A stretch of DNA of 64,000 nt from Pithys albifrons albifrons (GCF_047495875.1 NC_092497.1:27657889-27721888), one strand, 5' to 3'. Counted from the first letter of the stretch, positions 31,382-44,800 are shown. Program-made: numbers and translations. The notes: a model not told the origin generated them from the letters alone.

Positions 31382-32970
31382 CTGGAAAGGTAAAGAGGAG
31401 CAGATACAAAAAAGGATTTACCAAACACAAAGAATACAACTTATCTCAGTGCTCCATCCTAACAGCCTTATCTGGGTGAAGTACTTCCTGGTTTCTTGAG
31501 AAAATGCTATGAGATGAAGTTTTACTGAGATTCAGTTGTTTGCTCTGTTTGGGGATTTTTTGTATGAAGTATGAAAGTGTTAGATGACCTTTGTCTTCTT
31601 CCTGCATATGTCTGTCTTCCGTGTTGCTGAGGACAATGAGGCAGTCAGCAGTTTTTCAAACTTCGATAAATGAACTAACAGTGACTTGTGCCTTAGGAAG
31701 AATATAATTCTGAGTAACTCCTGTAATCAGAATATTTTTCCTTAGAGGAAATAACTACATAAAATTATTTGTGTACAATTTATGCAGTTTCATAGTGCTA
31801 TATAATAGCAGCAACCTTATTTGCGCCTCAAAACTAGTTAAAGAGTAAGGGCTGGAAGGTTTCTACACTAGGAGAGGAGCATGTTGTGACCAGGCATATT
31901 CAGGAGGGAGAGCATCTGGTATCAGATTGATTCTTGCATTGTTGCAGAGATGCTTTTTGTGTGCTTAGTCATCTGTTTTGAATATGCTTGATTGGAAGCC
32001 TCTGCCTGTACATAAAATAACCTAAAAATGGTAAGATAAGTGTAAAAAACCTGGAACAGACAGGTGCATATATACTGACATCTTCAAAAATAGCAAGAGA
32101 TTTAGTAGACTGAAAATTGAAAGGCATCAAAAAATGAAATTAAATTGGATAAAAATGCTTTCCAGGAAAAGTATGCCTCCTTCCTCTTTACTTGGGAGGA
32201 ATTCTTAACAAAGACAAAAAAAATTTTGAGGAATGAAAAGACCCTGGACTAGCTGTTGCTTCCTATGAAACCACACACAGTACTTAAAATACTCAGAAGC
32301 CTGTGTCCAAATACACTAAGGCATTTCAGAAGATGTACCTGTGATTCCTGGTGTTCTCTGCAGGATAAGTAGTGAAGTTCTCATCTCCAGTAAAAGCCAG
32401 GTTATCCAGTGGGTAAGCAGGGCAGAAGTGAGGAGAGCCTGGGGTGGGAACCGGAGAGGCACTGGAGGAAACAGCACTGCAGCAGCTAAGCACTGGGTGA
32501 AGGTAGCTGGGACTCATAGCAATGCCTTCCTGGGATGGGTACGGTGGAGGGATGTACTGTACCACTGTGGCACCATGAAAAGTTATAGGCTGGTTAATGC
32601 CAGTGAAGACAAAGGACTGTCCGCTTGCAGTCTGGTCAAGGTCTGACATATTTTCCTCTCTTTCTTTACAGGGTTTGCATGTAAGCATATTAAATTTACA
32701 AACAGCAATCAGAATAAAGGTCACCCCAACAGATAGCAGAATAGGCCCGAGTAACTGAGTCCATTCCAGATGAGTAATGCCATCGTATTTTATCCATCCC
32801 ATCACGGTGAAAGTGATCCCCACCAGTCCCAAAAACACACCTGAAAAGAGCAGAGTGGTGCCAGCTTTATCCCCATCTGACACCTGGGCATCAGATCTGT
32901 TTGGCCGACAAGGAGTGACAGAAAAGACATTCAAAGAGAAGTCTTCTACATTGTTGTTGTTTTGCTCCAT
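31279..32970 (-). CDS. TMEM174: TMEM174, two-exon membrane protein (244 aa)
   Basis: Coding exon 1 is 32339-32970 and coding exon 2 is 31279-31381. The join is AATCACAG|GTACAT to CTTTCCAG|GTCAGAG, with matching phase. Length 244 aa fits the ~243 aa of the mammalian protein. Residues 37-60 and 72-93 are membrane segments around a short loop. The conserved stretch SFVFTGINQPITFHGATVVQ follows at about 119-138, then PPPY (141-144), and the last exon ends in SPPRYEEIYPL. I start at the ATG at 32970 because the protein then begins MEQ like its orthologues. An in-frame ATG at 33027 lies too close to the TATA-like box at 33030-33037 to be transcribed from it. In mammals the protein is mainly found in kidney proximal tubule and has been tied to phosphate transporter control. 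That role is from the literature on orthologues, not visible here. Confidence 0.93.
32339..32970 (-). CDS. TMEM174: TMEM174 coding exon 1
   Basis: Carries both membrane segments and most of the tail. It ends in phase 2 at the donor CACAG|GTACAT (intron starts at 32338). Reading past the donor gives a false stop after three codons. Confidence 0.92.
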
Positions 32971-33029
32971 TACAGAGTATAGTGTATCTTCTGCCTCAAG
33001 AGAAAGCACTTTTAAGGGTCTTGGCACAG

Positions 33030-33102
33030 TATTTAAAGTCGAAGGTTCAGGTTAGTCATACAAGAACTTTGTGTGTGTATGGTTAACAGAGTCCATCACG
33101 TG
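33030..33102 (-). promoter_or_regulatory. Candidate TMEM174 core promoter
   Basis: On the minus strand TTTAAATA (33037-33030) is placed to give a start near 33005, 35 bases before the ATG. Further upstream are GTTAAC (33082-33087), a half-site of the kidney and liver factor HNF1, and a CACGTG E-box (33097-33102). The sites are visible, but their use is inferred from the kidney expression of the gene in mammals. Confidence 0.35.
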
Positions 33103-34104
33103 AAAAAATAAACTTTGCTTAGAAGAATAAAGGTCTGGGAAGCGAAGCCTGAAGCCATTGCTAAAGATTTCTTGAATTACCACCATCACTTCCGAAATGG
33201 CTTCACCCTTGAATGGCTGCTTATCTTTTTGTTTACCCTCTTCTTTAAGTTAGCACCTATGATACTTTCTCACTGTGCCCATACTGGATGGGACAAAAAG
33301 GAAGCTGGAACTGTCACAGCTTTTCCTAGGCCCTATCTAGCTGCTGCATCCAACATATGGACAACATACGTTTAGTCAACACCAAAGTGGCAGTTCTCGC
33401 TCTCAAATTCCAGCTCCATTTTCTGACAAATACACTCAAGATCTACCTTTTCCACAGCACCAAGTTTAGTCAGGACTCTCTGCACCTCTTAAGGAGCAAA
33501 GAGTTCAGGCTTGCAATGCAGTGTTTTGTATGATGACAGTAAAATTAGAAACTGCTGAAATACTAGGTAATCTGTTGTTGTATTGGTAATTAAACCCAAA
33601 ATCTAAGTCATCTTTAAACTTATATTTGTTAAACTTAATGGAATTAACTTCCGTTACTGCTCATTACAAATCAAATTTTTCCATACCATGAATCATTCTT
33701 GCCACTGCTGAATCTTCCAGGTTTTCCAACATCCTTTCAAAAGCAGCACTGTATTATAACAGTTGTATAATTAATAGTATATACAGGTGTAGTGTCATCT
33801 TTCTCCTCTCATTCATTCAAGAACTCTGCAACTGCTGTTTGCAATGGATTGTGCAGGAGTGCTTCCTCAATCCTTTGCAATGGCCTTAGATGCCGTCTGG
33901 AATCAGAATTTTTCAATTTGTGTGTTGTATCATCCCATGGGTGTCTCTTTGCCTCTGGTCTAGGACATGACTTCATGATTGTTGAGCAAGTGCACAGTAG
34001 AGCTGAAGAATACAGGTTTCTTTTTTTTTTCTGTCCAAGTCTACTTGTCACTTGAACATTGAAAATGAGATGGAAAATACTTTCCATTTGGTGCAGTAGG
34101 ATCT
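33103..34104. other. TMEM174 upstream region
   Basis: No gene that I can support. A plus-strand open frame at 33792-34055 ends near a donor-like GAATACAG|GTTTCT but has no recognisable similarity. It could be an upstream exon of the unnamed plus-strand gene. Confidence 0.3.
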
Positions 34105-34241
34105 ACCCTGAGATTGGCTCAGCTAGTTAGAGCATGATGCTAATAACACCAAGGTTGTGCTTTCAATCCCTGTGTGGATCATTCATTTACGAGTTGGACT
34201 CAATGATCCTTTTGGGTCCCTTCCAACTCAGAATATTCTGT
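34105..34241 (+). mobile_element. tRNA-Ile-derived SINE (TguSINE1-like)
   Basis: The head GAGATTGGCTCAGCTAGTTAG with ATGCTAATAAC anticodon region resembles tRNA-Ile. The tail CTTTTGGGTCCCTTCC... ends ATATTCTGTG, like the 3' end of CR1. Third copy in the window. Confidence 0.82.
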
Positions 34242-35237
34242 GCAATTTCTGTAAAACTTACATTAAAATTGATTTCCCTGCAAAATGCTCCTTTTTTGTA
34301 AGATACAGCTCCTCTAAGCCTCCCCACATTCCCCAGACAGTGCTAATGCTGCATTCAGGCAGCTGTCAAGGTCTTAAGAGATTACTGGATCACCCTGATT
34401 TTAAGGCCAGTACTTTTCTTTGGCAATAACTGTGTTCCCAGAACTCACTTAAAGATGCTGACTTACTAAGAGCAACCCCTTTTACCTGGAATAACTAAAA
34501 CAAAACAGTTTTGTGAAACCTAGAAAATTGGTCAGAGTGAGGCTTTTCAGAATCAGTGCTGTTTTCAGATCTCATTACAGTTTTGTTCTCATCTGCTTCA
34601 GACCTTACCCCTGAACACATGCACTGCTTTGCTTTCTGTTCTTCTACATAATTTTCTATCACCAATGCAGACTTCCCCTCCAGCACTTGCTGCTGGAAGC
34701 AGGTGCTCTGCACATCCTCAGTTCTCTAACCTGTTTCAAGACACACCCTAGTAAAAACTGTCAGGCCCTCACTTAACCTGTTTCTTCTCTCCTTCTGTTA
34801 ATTATTTTTATGCAATTGTACACATTATCGACCTGTTGTACTGAGGTCTAATTTTCTCACACGCCTGTGTAGGCATGGACTTAGTCAAAGAACATGCAAA
34901 AGAAGCTACATAACGTAGTATTGCACACTGATTGGCTTAAAAATAAGTAGGTATAAATTATCACTCCATAATGAAACATTAATTGTAGGGAGATAAGGGG
35001 GTTGATGATTTGACTTAGGGAGACTTTTTCCAGAGAAAGGTAAGTGCACTTGGCAGCTTTAATGGAAAACATGAATTTTATGGGTAAGAGCAAGAGATGA
35101 AGAACCACCACAAGCAGGTCTTATACTGCATGGCGTTGAACTACTGCACTGCCAGCATCAAAGCATAAATAAATTGTGAGGATTGTGAGGTTCAGCTAGC
35201 TGTCAATTTAACTGCAAGGTGGTTTTATATGCTTCAG

Positions 35238-35451
35238 GGAATGCAGGCCCACCAAATTGAAAGTATTTGCATACTTAACTATTCAGGTACATGCACGTGT
35301 GATAGACGGACTAGCATTGATCTAGATGAACTCTGGCACGTTCACGGCAGAACTGTGAAGGGATTGGCCCTGCAAGTCACAGCTCTAAAGAGACAGGATG
35401 GAAAAGGGATAAGTGGATACAGCAACACAAACTACAAAGATCAAGGATGGG
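35238..35451 (+). CDS. Candidate exon A of the unrecognised gene
   Basis: 71 codons plus one base, open in one frame. It encodes SIDLDELWHVHGRTVKGLAL and similar non-repetitive sequence. An ATG at 35241 could be the start, but its context is weak, so upstream exons are possible. Confidence 0.42.
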
Positions 35452-36949
35452 GTGAGTACAATCCTATCCTATAAACTACCCTAAAAACATAGCAACATTG
35501 CAAAGATCTGTGCAATCTCTGTTTTTCAAATGAGTTAACTGTTCATTTTTTTTAGCTGCTGGTGACACAGGAAGGAAGACTTCTAAAGAAAAGGCATTAA
35601 TCCATTTTTTGTGCATCCCTCTTATATCCAAAGGATTGCAGTGTTGCAGTTAGAAGCAGTGCAATGTCAGTGCTCGCAGAAAGACCGTAACTTCATTTAG
35701 AGAGGATAAACAACCCTTAACTCCCACTTTGCCTGTTTAAGTAAGTGTGAATCAGTAACCAACTTGATTTGCTTCCTAACATTGTATGTCAAGCATTTAA
35801 TCTAACCTTAGAGCAGAAAGAGGGTTATAGTACCATTAGTGTGACAGCAAAGTATCTCATTTCCCCAATAAAAATGCTATATTATTTTAAGCTCCTTTTA
35901 TAATTTTACAATATTTTGCTTCCTTTCTAATACAGACATTTCACTCGTACTCCCCACATCAAAAATTTCTCCCTGTAATGCTGTTCAACCAGTGGTAGCC
36001 CTCAGTGGTGAAGGCAGATCTGCTAGCCCCTTACATTTTCTGACTTTGCTGCAACAGATTTCAGCAACACAGTATACAAATCCTGTTGCACTGGCTATGT
36101 TAACTCCCACAGTGCTAAGCAGTTTATATGGAAATGCACCCAGCACATCTACTGAATTTTCAAGTAATGATTCTCCAAGTCAAAAACAGAAGATGCTTAT
36201 ACAGCTGTACACTGAACTCTTTCCTAAGCATCTTCTCAAAATTACACAGAGATTTTGTTTTCAATCCTTGTTTTCAGGGGTAACACCTACCCTTCCCAGG
36301 AAACTCAGGTGCTGAGTCTGAAGTCAGGTCAGCAGCTTTCTTAAACCATGGTTTCTGTGAAGACTACTTTTTTAGAAATAAAGTGATCCACCCTGAAGAC
36401 CCTGCAGTAGACGATCAAAATACAATAACCTTGACAAAAACCAGGAAGATCATGTCTCTGTTAAAGAGTACTCAGCTGACCCAACATGTTCTACTTGATT
36501 TGTCTGGTTTCTTGGGTACATCTTGGGAACAACTAACTGAGCAAATTCCAGGCAGCACAAAAGGTTAATACTTTTCCGTTGACTGTTTTTCTTTAAAGAT
36601 GGCAACATATTTCAAGATTTGTTTAAACATCTTTTTGATTCTTAGTCTTTTCAGAAAGGAGTATTCCACACAACACCATAAAGTCAACATGGGTCTTTGT
36701 TGTGTGGAATCTTTAAGTAAAATACTCCAGCTTCTGTACTTGTTACAGAATAGCATGATAAATCCAGAGAAAGACAGGCTCCTTCGACATGTGCAAGGCT
36801 TTGTGTGCACAAATCATGCACAGCAGCAGGCATCACTGTTAAAACAGGTCAAACAAAAGCTAAAAAAGACTAATCCAAAAGATGGCAAACTACAGCTTGT
36901 ATTGCAGATGACATACAAGGAGCAGCTCCTCAAAAAACTCACTATATAA
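35238..36949 (+). CDS. Unrecognised multi-exon gene or decaying pseudogene
   Basis: Exon A, 35238-35451, follows an acceptor (TATATGCTTCAG) and ends at a strong donor (TGGG|GTGAGT). Exon B begins at 35936 after TTGCTTCCTTTCTAATACAG. The phases agree (A ends after one base of a codon, B supplies two), giving a continuous protein across the junction (...KDQGW-D-ISLVLPTS...). Exon B stays open to a TGA at 36313-36315, but coding-like sequence resumes at about 36290 in the next frame (...GAESEVRSAAFLNHGF...) to a TAA at 36567. A further open stretch with lysine-rich helices lies at about 36646-36949. The frame change and the TAA may mean gene decay, short introns or sequence errors. I recognise no domain, and I recall no gene here in mammals. 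It lies between TMEM174 and TMEM171 on the opposite strand. Confidence 0.42.
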
Positions 36950-36999
36950 AAAACATTTGAGAAAAAAAAGAGGACAAAATGCCTACTGGCTTTTGTGGA

Positions 37000-38579
37000 T
37001 TCCCTTCCTTCATACAGACATTTCCCATGGCTGAGTCATGCCAGTTTAATCAGCTACCGCATACAAAATCCCCCTCTGCGCTGTGTTTGCTCATTACTCT
37101 GCATGCATAAGCCTCTCAGCTCTATTGCTGGCTAAATATACCTCTCACTGGCTGGTTTGTTTTTGTGTGGCTGCACGTAGAGCTTCCCTAGCATGACTGA
37201 GGGAACAACACAAAGCTGGAAACAAATGGCAAAAGCAGGAGCTCCTGAACATCTCTCTAAAGCACTCAACAGATGAGACGCATGATCACAGAAGGATGAC
37301 ACAAGGCAACCACCTTTCCCTAGGCACACGACAGAATTTGAGTGCTTAATTCATAGTCTGGCATTCTGTTACAGCCAGGTTCCCTGAAATTCAGCAAGGT
37401 AGAAGACAAGTTGAGGTGTAGCTGAGGTCCCAAAACATGCAGCTGAACAATAGAGAGATCACTCTACAAGATGTTTTAATGGTGGCAACTTCAGCATGCT
37501 GAACCAAACCCAAAGATCAGCTCTGCCACTTCTGTTTCTGGGCACAGAATTAGGTCTTTTTTTCTGAAACAGGGTTCAGATCAAGTGGTAAAGTGTCAAA
37601 GACCAGCAGCAACTCAGTTCCTGCTAATTATTTTTACCTACTACAAGCAAATCCTTCAGTTTGGGAAGAGGTGCAAACAACCACAAAATAGAACTAGAAC
37701 TTCCATCCTGACGGTGGCTGCTAACACTAACCTGGGGGTTGCAGCAGAATGCGGGATATAGAGGGTTGTATTTCTGAACAGTCTTTCAAGTGCTGTGTCA
37801 GTTAAACACATTTGTTGCTAGCATTTCCACAAAACTGCCTCTCCTGCATTTGCTGCTCCTGGAAGAAAAACAATGCTTTGTGGTGCTCACTCTCACAAAA
37901 TAAGCACTCCTTGTATAAATGATGAATGATGATATAAAACAGTAGTATAATCCTCTTGAAAACAGTCATTACCACAGTTGAACTGTTAGCCTGTTAACTA
38001 TCATCAGGGTTGCCTTCAGGCTCTTAACTGCAGCTAAAAGTGATTTTCGTAGGGATTATCCTTACATAAGGACCAGAGACAGTCTAAATAAAGCTATGGA
38101 GTGTTTGTTACCAGGAAGACCAAAAGTAACCATTTCAGTTCTTCACAGCATCTTTGGTACTAAGCTTAAACATCCTTATTTGTGAACGACTTCAGAGTAC
38201 TTACAAAGTCAATAACTTTGCAAACAAGTATTTTCCACAAAAGTCATGCAAAAAATAGAAATAAAAACACTTCCTAATAATTTCTTTTTCTGAAGCTCCA
38301 AAGAGATTTAATTAAAATAATCCAAAAAGTTGGTCTCTACTTAGCGCTTTCATTTTAAAAAGAACAACTAAAAATAGAAACTGAAACTGTAACAGAACAG
38401 GATGAGCATTTTACATTCTTCCTTCAGACTACTTTTGGAGAAGCCTTGCATTATCTATTATTCCTTGAAATCCAAATTCATTGTTTATTCTTCCTGATTA
38501 AAAATTAGACAGAGCCAACATTATTGCTTTTATTACAAAATGTAAATATATTCAAAATTTTTAAATCTCTGTGTACAAT
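37000..38579. other. Spacer beyond the TMEM171 3' end
   Basis: No gene recognised. It separates the convergent unnamed plus-strand gene from TMEM171. Confidence 0.4.
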
Positions 38580-38585
38580 TTTATT
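38580..38585 (-). terminator. Possible TMEM171 poly(A) signal
   Basis: AATAAA on the minus strand, 27 bases after the TMEM171 stop codon. If used, the 3' UTR is very short. More distal signals are possible. Confidence 0.4.
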
Positions 38586-38611
38586 TAAAAATCAAGTCAA
38601 CTCACAGTCTT

Positions 38612-38834
38612 TTATGAGCTGATGTCAGACGTGGTGAAGGAAATAGATGAAAAAGATGAGGAAGAAGATGGTGAATACTCATTTGTTATTGATGCTTTTT
38701 CTTCATATTTTGGAGGTGATTCAGAGAAGTATAGCATTGGTAAAATACCTGAAGGTGAGCTGCTTCCAGAAATTGTACATATGGTTTCATAGTTTCTAAC
38801 AGCAACAGTTCTTTCATCATCTGCAAGCTGTGCT
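38612..38834 (-). CDS. TMEM171: TMEM171 last coding exon
   Basis: Acceptor GTGTTTTATAG before AGCACAGCTTG. It encodes [20 protein letters not shown], the PPKYEE motif and a serine-rich C-terminus, and stops at 38612-38614. An in-frame ATG at 38863 lies in the intron and is not used. Confidence 0.9.
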
Positions 38835-41800
38835 CTATAAAACACAAAACTGCATATTAGCATAATTCATTTATCTACAGTGAGTGAAATTCCACTTGAC
38901 TTACATAAACATACTTGCATGCACACACTTCCTAAAAATCCCTGAAGCAAAGAACTTGTACAAGCATTAGGATTTCATACTGTGGGCTACATTATGACTC
39001 ATATGAAAATTCTATTATTTGAGAGGGGAAGGGCAAAACAAGTTCCCTTCTAACCTTTCAGATCACCAGTCACAGCCTGGCTTATGGGTATTAGCTGCTT
39101 CTGGTTATGCAACCTCACAATCTTAATAAATCTTCTGATCCTTAGCTCCTAATGTATCTTTCTTCTTGTAGTATATCACATACACACTCTTCCTTTCCAC
39201 TATGAAAGACAGTTACTAGACTTAGAACTGCATCACAAAGATCAGAATCCTTAGCCATTTGAGATCTCACATGAAAGGCCATCAGAAACTTTTACAAGGC
39301 ATTCCAGCAATCCATGACAGACATAAGGAGTCACCATTCCTGCTCAGAGCTGGAGAAGACATGACCAGACTGCAAAGTTCCCAGGAACATTCAAGGAGGG
39401 GAGCCAAGTATTCACTGTCCTCATCTAACCATCATAACTGGATCCAAATTGGTGGAACTCACATTGTTTCAGTACCTTGCTCATCTTGCCCTCAGCAGAC
39501 TGCTTCAGCTGCTTTCCAAAGAAAGGGAAAGAATCCCTCTCTCCTCACTCATGCCCAGAGCTGACTCTTGCCTTTGTGCATACATTTATATCCCTGTCCA
39601 CAGGAGAATGTATGACCATTGCTAGGAGTGCTGTGCTCTGAAGCATGACATTTATAGTTGTGTCTGGGCCTCTGTTGCAGCTAGTTCTACAATTCACAGC
39701 TTTTATGGTTTAAAAAAATATGAAGTAGGCTTTCTGATATTTACTCTTGCCTTTGTGCATACATCTGTACCGCCACCAATATTGACTGAGGGGCAGGAAT
39801 ACAGAGCTATAGTCATCTCATCTTCAATGCTGTGACTGGTCTTGTTAGGGTGTGAGTTTAACAGAGAAATACTACAAGGCAAATGCTGAGGCACTATGTA
39901 ACATACTGCAGAAATAAACCAATTCTAGAATCAGACCATGACTCAGCTTACTACAAGCTTCTCATCTAGCACAGCACTTGCTGACAGAACACTAAGCAAT
40001 GGACTGAAGAGGCAAATCACCTTTACTAAGTAGCCATCCTCATAAGAAATAGTTATTCCCTGCCATATTTGGGATCTTCAACCATGGCACTATGTTATGA
40101 GCAATAAGGCCACTGTTTCTCTTCCATGAAACTGCTTGGGAAGCAACCTGCACTGTTCAAGATGTCTTGGCTCCCAGCCAAGTGCTGAGCCATGAGAGAG
40201 CAGGACTGAGTGAAAAGCCCAGAGGTGATCTCATCTCAGAGGGTCTCTGTGAGGACACTGGGGAACATGGAAGAACAACAGCTAGAATACCTCCAGCCAC
40301 GGAACACCAAAGTACAAGCTATGGGATTCTGGGTTTGTGTTTCCAAGGTTGAAGGTTTTTATCCACTCCACTGGACATTGTCCCAACAAAATGTCCCTTT
40401 TGTATATATGTTCACAAGACAGAGAGGTCCAGACAGGCAATTACCAATGCTGATGGGATCACACAAAGTTCAGAGCACCAAAACTGAACAATCCTGGGTT
40501 GAGATAGCAGATCCAGCTGCAGGGGACTTTGTAGGAGAAATGATGAAGCAAAGATGGGTTACCTGGTATGTCAACTCTACCTGTTGCTTTGTGCAACACT
40601 AGGGAGAGCTCACAAGAAGTCTAAAGAACTAGAGCTTTTGCTGTTCTCCCATCACCTTTTGTTTGACCTTTTTCAGTGCAGGATGTGAGGTTTGCATTCT
40701 TTCATATCCTTTGATAATCCCTTTCCAACCAACACTGCAGAAAAGGACCTGAGGTCCTGGTCAGTGGCAGGTTGAATGTGAGTCAGCAGTGCCCTGGCAG
40801 CCAGGAGGGCCAACCATGCCCTGGGGGGCATCAGGCACAGCATCACCAGCTGGTGCAGAGAGGGGTTGTCCCACTCTGCTCTGCACTGGAGTGGCCGCAC
40901 CTTGAATATTGTGTGCAGTTTTGAGCACCACAATATAGGAGAGATATTAAGCTATTGGAGAGTAACCGAAGAAGGGCAATGAAGGTGGTGAAGGCACTAG
41001 AGGGGAGGCCATATGAGGAGTAGCTGAGGTCACTTGGTCTATTAAGTCCACAGAAGAGGAGGCTGAGGGAGACCTCATCACAGTCTACAGATTCCTCACA
41101 AGGGGGAGCAGAGAGGCAAGCACTGATCTCTACTCTCAGATGACCAGTGACAGAGCTGAGGGAATGGCATGAAGCTATGTCAGGGGAGGTTTAGGTTGGA
41201 TATCAGAAAAAGGTTCTTCACCCAGAGGGTGGCTGGGCACTGGAACAGGCTCCCCAGGAAAGTTGCCAGAGCACCAAACCTACTAGATTTCAAGAAGCAA
41301 CAACACTCTCAGACACATGATGTGATTCTTGAAGCTGTCCTGTGCAGATTTTATGATTCTTGCGCGTCCCCTCCAACTCAGGATATTCTATGATGCTATG
41401 GTTCTTGGGCATTTTACCAATCACATGGTTCAGGCCCTGAACTCAGGGCCTGAAATTGCACAGTAGAAAGGACTTGTGGCCCTCAGTATTCTGCACTACA
41501 CTTTTTCAGACAAGTGGTACAAGAGTCACTCTCTCAGCTTCTTGCAATGCTACAGCAGAACAAATATGTTCCCATTTTTCTCCCACTTATACACTCCAGC
41601 CTAGTCTACTAAATGTATTTCAACTGAAATGCTTTTATGTGTACCCCTGGACTTGAGTTAACTCTCTCAGGACTACCAGAGGTCCAGGATCACACACATC
41701 CAGTTGCTTTCTACATGCATCAGCAATTTACATATGAGAAGGGAGTTACAGTACATGCTGGAGTTGTAGCACAGACAGGCTCAGTGTGGTGCTGAATTCC

Positions 41801-44800
41801 AGGAGGAGCAGCAGCTGGTATGAAGCCCCATCCAGCTGTGGAAACCTTCACTCTGCCCAGTAAGAACAGTTGTGTCATGTAAATTTTCTTTTTCAGCAGC
41901 TTACTTTCTCTCCTGTTTGCTCTGGATGTCTTTTGATTGCATTAGTATAACTCCACGAGCTGGTATATTTCATGTGCAATCTGACAAGAGGCAAAAACTG
42001 AACAAAAAATGTTTCTTTATGCAACAGTTCCCGCCTGGTCATAAGAGACTGCCCCTGGAAAGCACTTGTGCTCAATCAGTCCTGACATCTGCTCATCCCT
42101 ATATCTACCCTTGTCATTGTGAATTGGCAGGCAGGCACTGAATCATCAATACAGTCTCATCAGCTTAGTACAAAAAGTACTCTCTTGAAGTGGAAAACCA
42201 GCAGACTCAGTGAATTGTGTGTATAGCTAGGCCTTAACAGGCATGGCAACCCTCACCACAAGTCACATCAACCTCAAGCTGGACAACATCAGTCTGCGGA
42301 AATCAAACACTGAGTATCTCCCTTCCTTAGGTGGTATGTATATGCTTATTTTTTTTTGTTTGGGGAGCAGTCCCTCTGTGTACTAGAGTGTTGTACCAAT
42401 GACAAGGAAGAGTGAGTAAGGTTTTTGACAGGGTTTATTCTACGTTAAAAAAGAAAAGTGATTTTAACAAAAGGCAGAAATACAAATCTGGGTTGTGCTA
42501 ACAGCAACAGAAGGAGGCATTTGCTGTATTCAGCACTGATCAGGAGAATGAGTTTGGAAGAGGGCACTACAAAACAGAAGATAGTATAAGGACCTTGTTG
42601 AGGTTCATGGAATGGAGTACTGAGTCCATCACACAGTGAAACCGAACCTTAATAATCACCAGGTATACTTCAAATGATTGCTAAAAAAACACAGACATGT
42701 CTGTACAGTGTGGTAACAAAAATAAGCACCACTGCAAACACAAGTATCCTTTTCCTATGGCAATTAGATCTTCAGGCAGGGAAAAGGTTTGTGCTTGCTT
42801 GCTTCAAAAGGAAGATTGCACTAGAGTTTGGAAGTACCACTAACATCAGGCACACAGCTGGTACAGCTAGTCATGAAACAAACTGCCTCATGAGAGAGGA
42901 AAATTCTGGTATATAGTGAAAAGCTCTTAAAGCAGCACTATCAGCTACTATGACTAGAATCACAGAATTGTTAAGGTTGGAAAAGATCTTTAAGGGCATC
43001 AAGTCCAACTGTCAACCTAGCACCACCCAGCATTAAGCTATGTCCTCAGTATTAAAATATATCCACAGGATTTTTCAACATTTCCAGGGACAGAGACTCT
43101 ACCACTTTGCCAAGCAGCTTGTTCCACTGCTTTACAAACCTTTCTGTGAAAAACAAAAAATCCAAATAGCTAAGATAAACCTCCCCTGGCACAACCTGAT
43201 GCCACTTCCTCTTGTCCAGTCACTTGTTACCTGGCAGAGGAGGCCAACCTCCACCTTGCCAAAACCTCCTTTCAGGTAGCTGAAGAGAACAATAAGGTCT
43301 CCCCTGAGCCTCCTTTTCTCTGAAAACTGAAAAACCCCAACTCCTTCAATCACTCCTCACTGTTATGCCTCAGACTCTTCACCATGCTGCCCTTCTCTTG
43401 TCATGCTTTAGCATCTCAGTATTTTTCTTGTCATGAGGGGCCCAAAACTGAACCATAGAATCATGGAATGGCCTGGTTTGGAAGGGACCTCAAAGGTCAT
43501 CTAGTCCCAGTCCTCAGTGCCATGGACAGGGACATCTTTCACTAGACTGGGTTGCTAAGAGCATCATCCAGTCTGGTTTCAAACACTTCCAGGCATGGGA
43601 CATCCATAACTTTTCTGGGTAACCTGTTCCATCACCTTGGCATCCTCATAGTAAAGCATTTCTTCCTAATATCTAATGTAAACCTACTCTCCATTTTGAA
43701 ACTATGCCCCCTTGTTCTGTCACTACATACTCTTATAAAAAATCCCTCTCCATCTTTTTTGTAGGCTTGCTTCAGGTACTGGAAAGCTGCAATTTAGTTA
43801 CCTCAAGCTTTCTCTTTTCCAGTTCTCTCAGCCTTTCCTCAAAAGAGAGGTACTCCAGAACTCTGCAATGAACTTGGTGGCTTTCTCTAGACTCACTCCA
43901 GCAGGTAAGGCAGTAGCTCCTGCTCTCTGAGCTTGGTGGTGGCAATATCTAGCAAATCAGCTATACAAAACATACGTAAAGAATTTCTGCACGGGTAAGG
44001 CACATCATCTTGAGATCAAGTAGGATTTGCAACCTCCTTTATCAGCTCTCTGGAGCAATATCAAGGTATCCTTTGATCTCAACACACTGCTACAGCAGGA
44101 ACAAGGCAGACAGCACAGCAGGTCTCACTTCCTCAAGGCAGTAAGATAAAGGACACAGGAGAACTGAACACACTGGCAGATGAATTGACATTCCAGGGAC
44201 TGTGGGTAGGTGTCATGAAAGGCTTGCTGCACTGGTTCTAAAGAGGCTTCTAAAATCTGGAAATGTGGATATCATGTCATTGCAGCACTGCTGTCCGGGG
44301 CACCTTCTCTTGGACAATCTGTGGAAGAAATCTGTTCTAAGGGCCACTGATCTAAGATTTTGTTGTCACTTCAGAAAGTCTTTCCAGTCATAATAAACTG
44401 TCAAGAATTTAATCCTCATAAAGGGCACTCTGCAGTTTGGAATTCCTGTTGTATACTACAATATTTTAATGCCAATTCAAGTAAAGTAGCTGAAGTTCAG
44501 TTATGCACTAGAAAACTTTGTCATGTCTAGTAGTTGATTCACAATGATTATATAAGAACATGGTCTTGGCTATCTTGCAAAACAGCTCAGATTTCCAAAG
44601 ACAGAGAAGAACAGAGTCTTACCCATCAGTGAAGATAGAGTGGTATGGTGGAGGATTTTCACTTGTAGGCAAAACACTCGACATAAGACAATGTGTCACA
44701 GCTGGTGACATAGGGTCAGCAAAATAAGGAGGTGGTGGGGGTGGAAATACCATTACAGCATCACCTATGGAAAAAACCCATAAATTACTACCTCTGAAAA

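Noticed and set aside
36599..36640. A 34-base intron (36565-36598) that would join the stretch ending at 36564 to GNIFQDLFKHLFDS
   Set aside because: The reading is coding-like, but 34 bases is too short for a vertebrate intron, and a stop follows at once.
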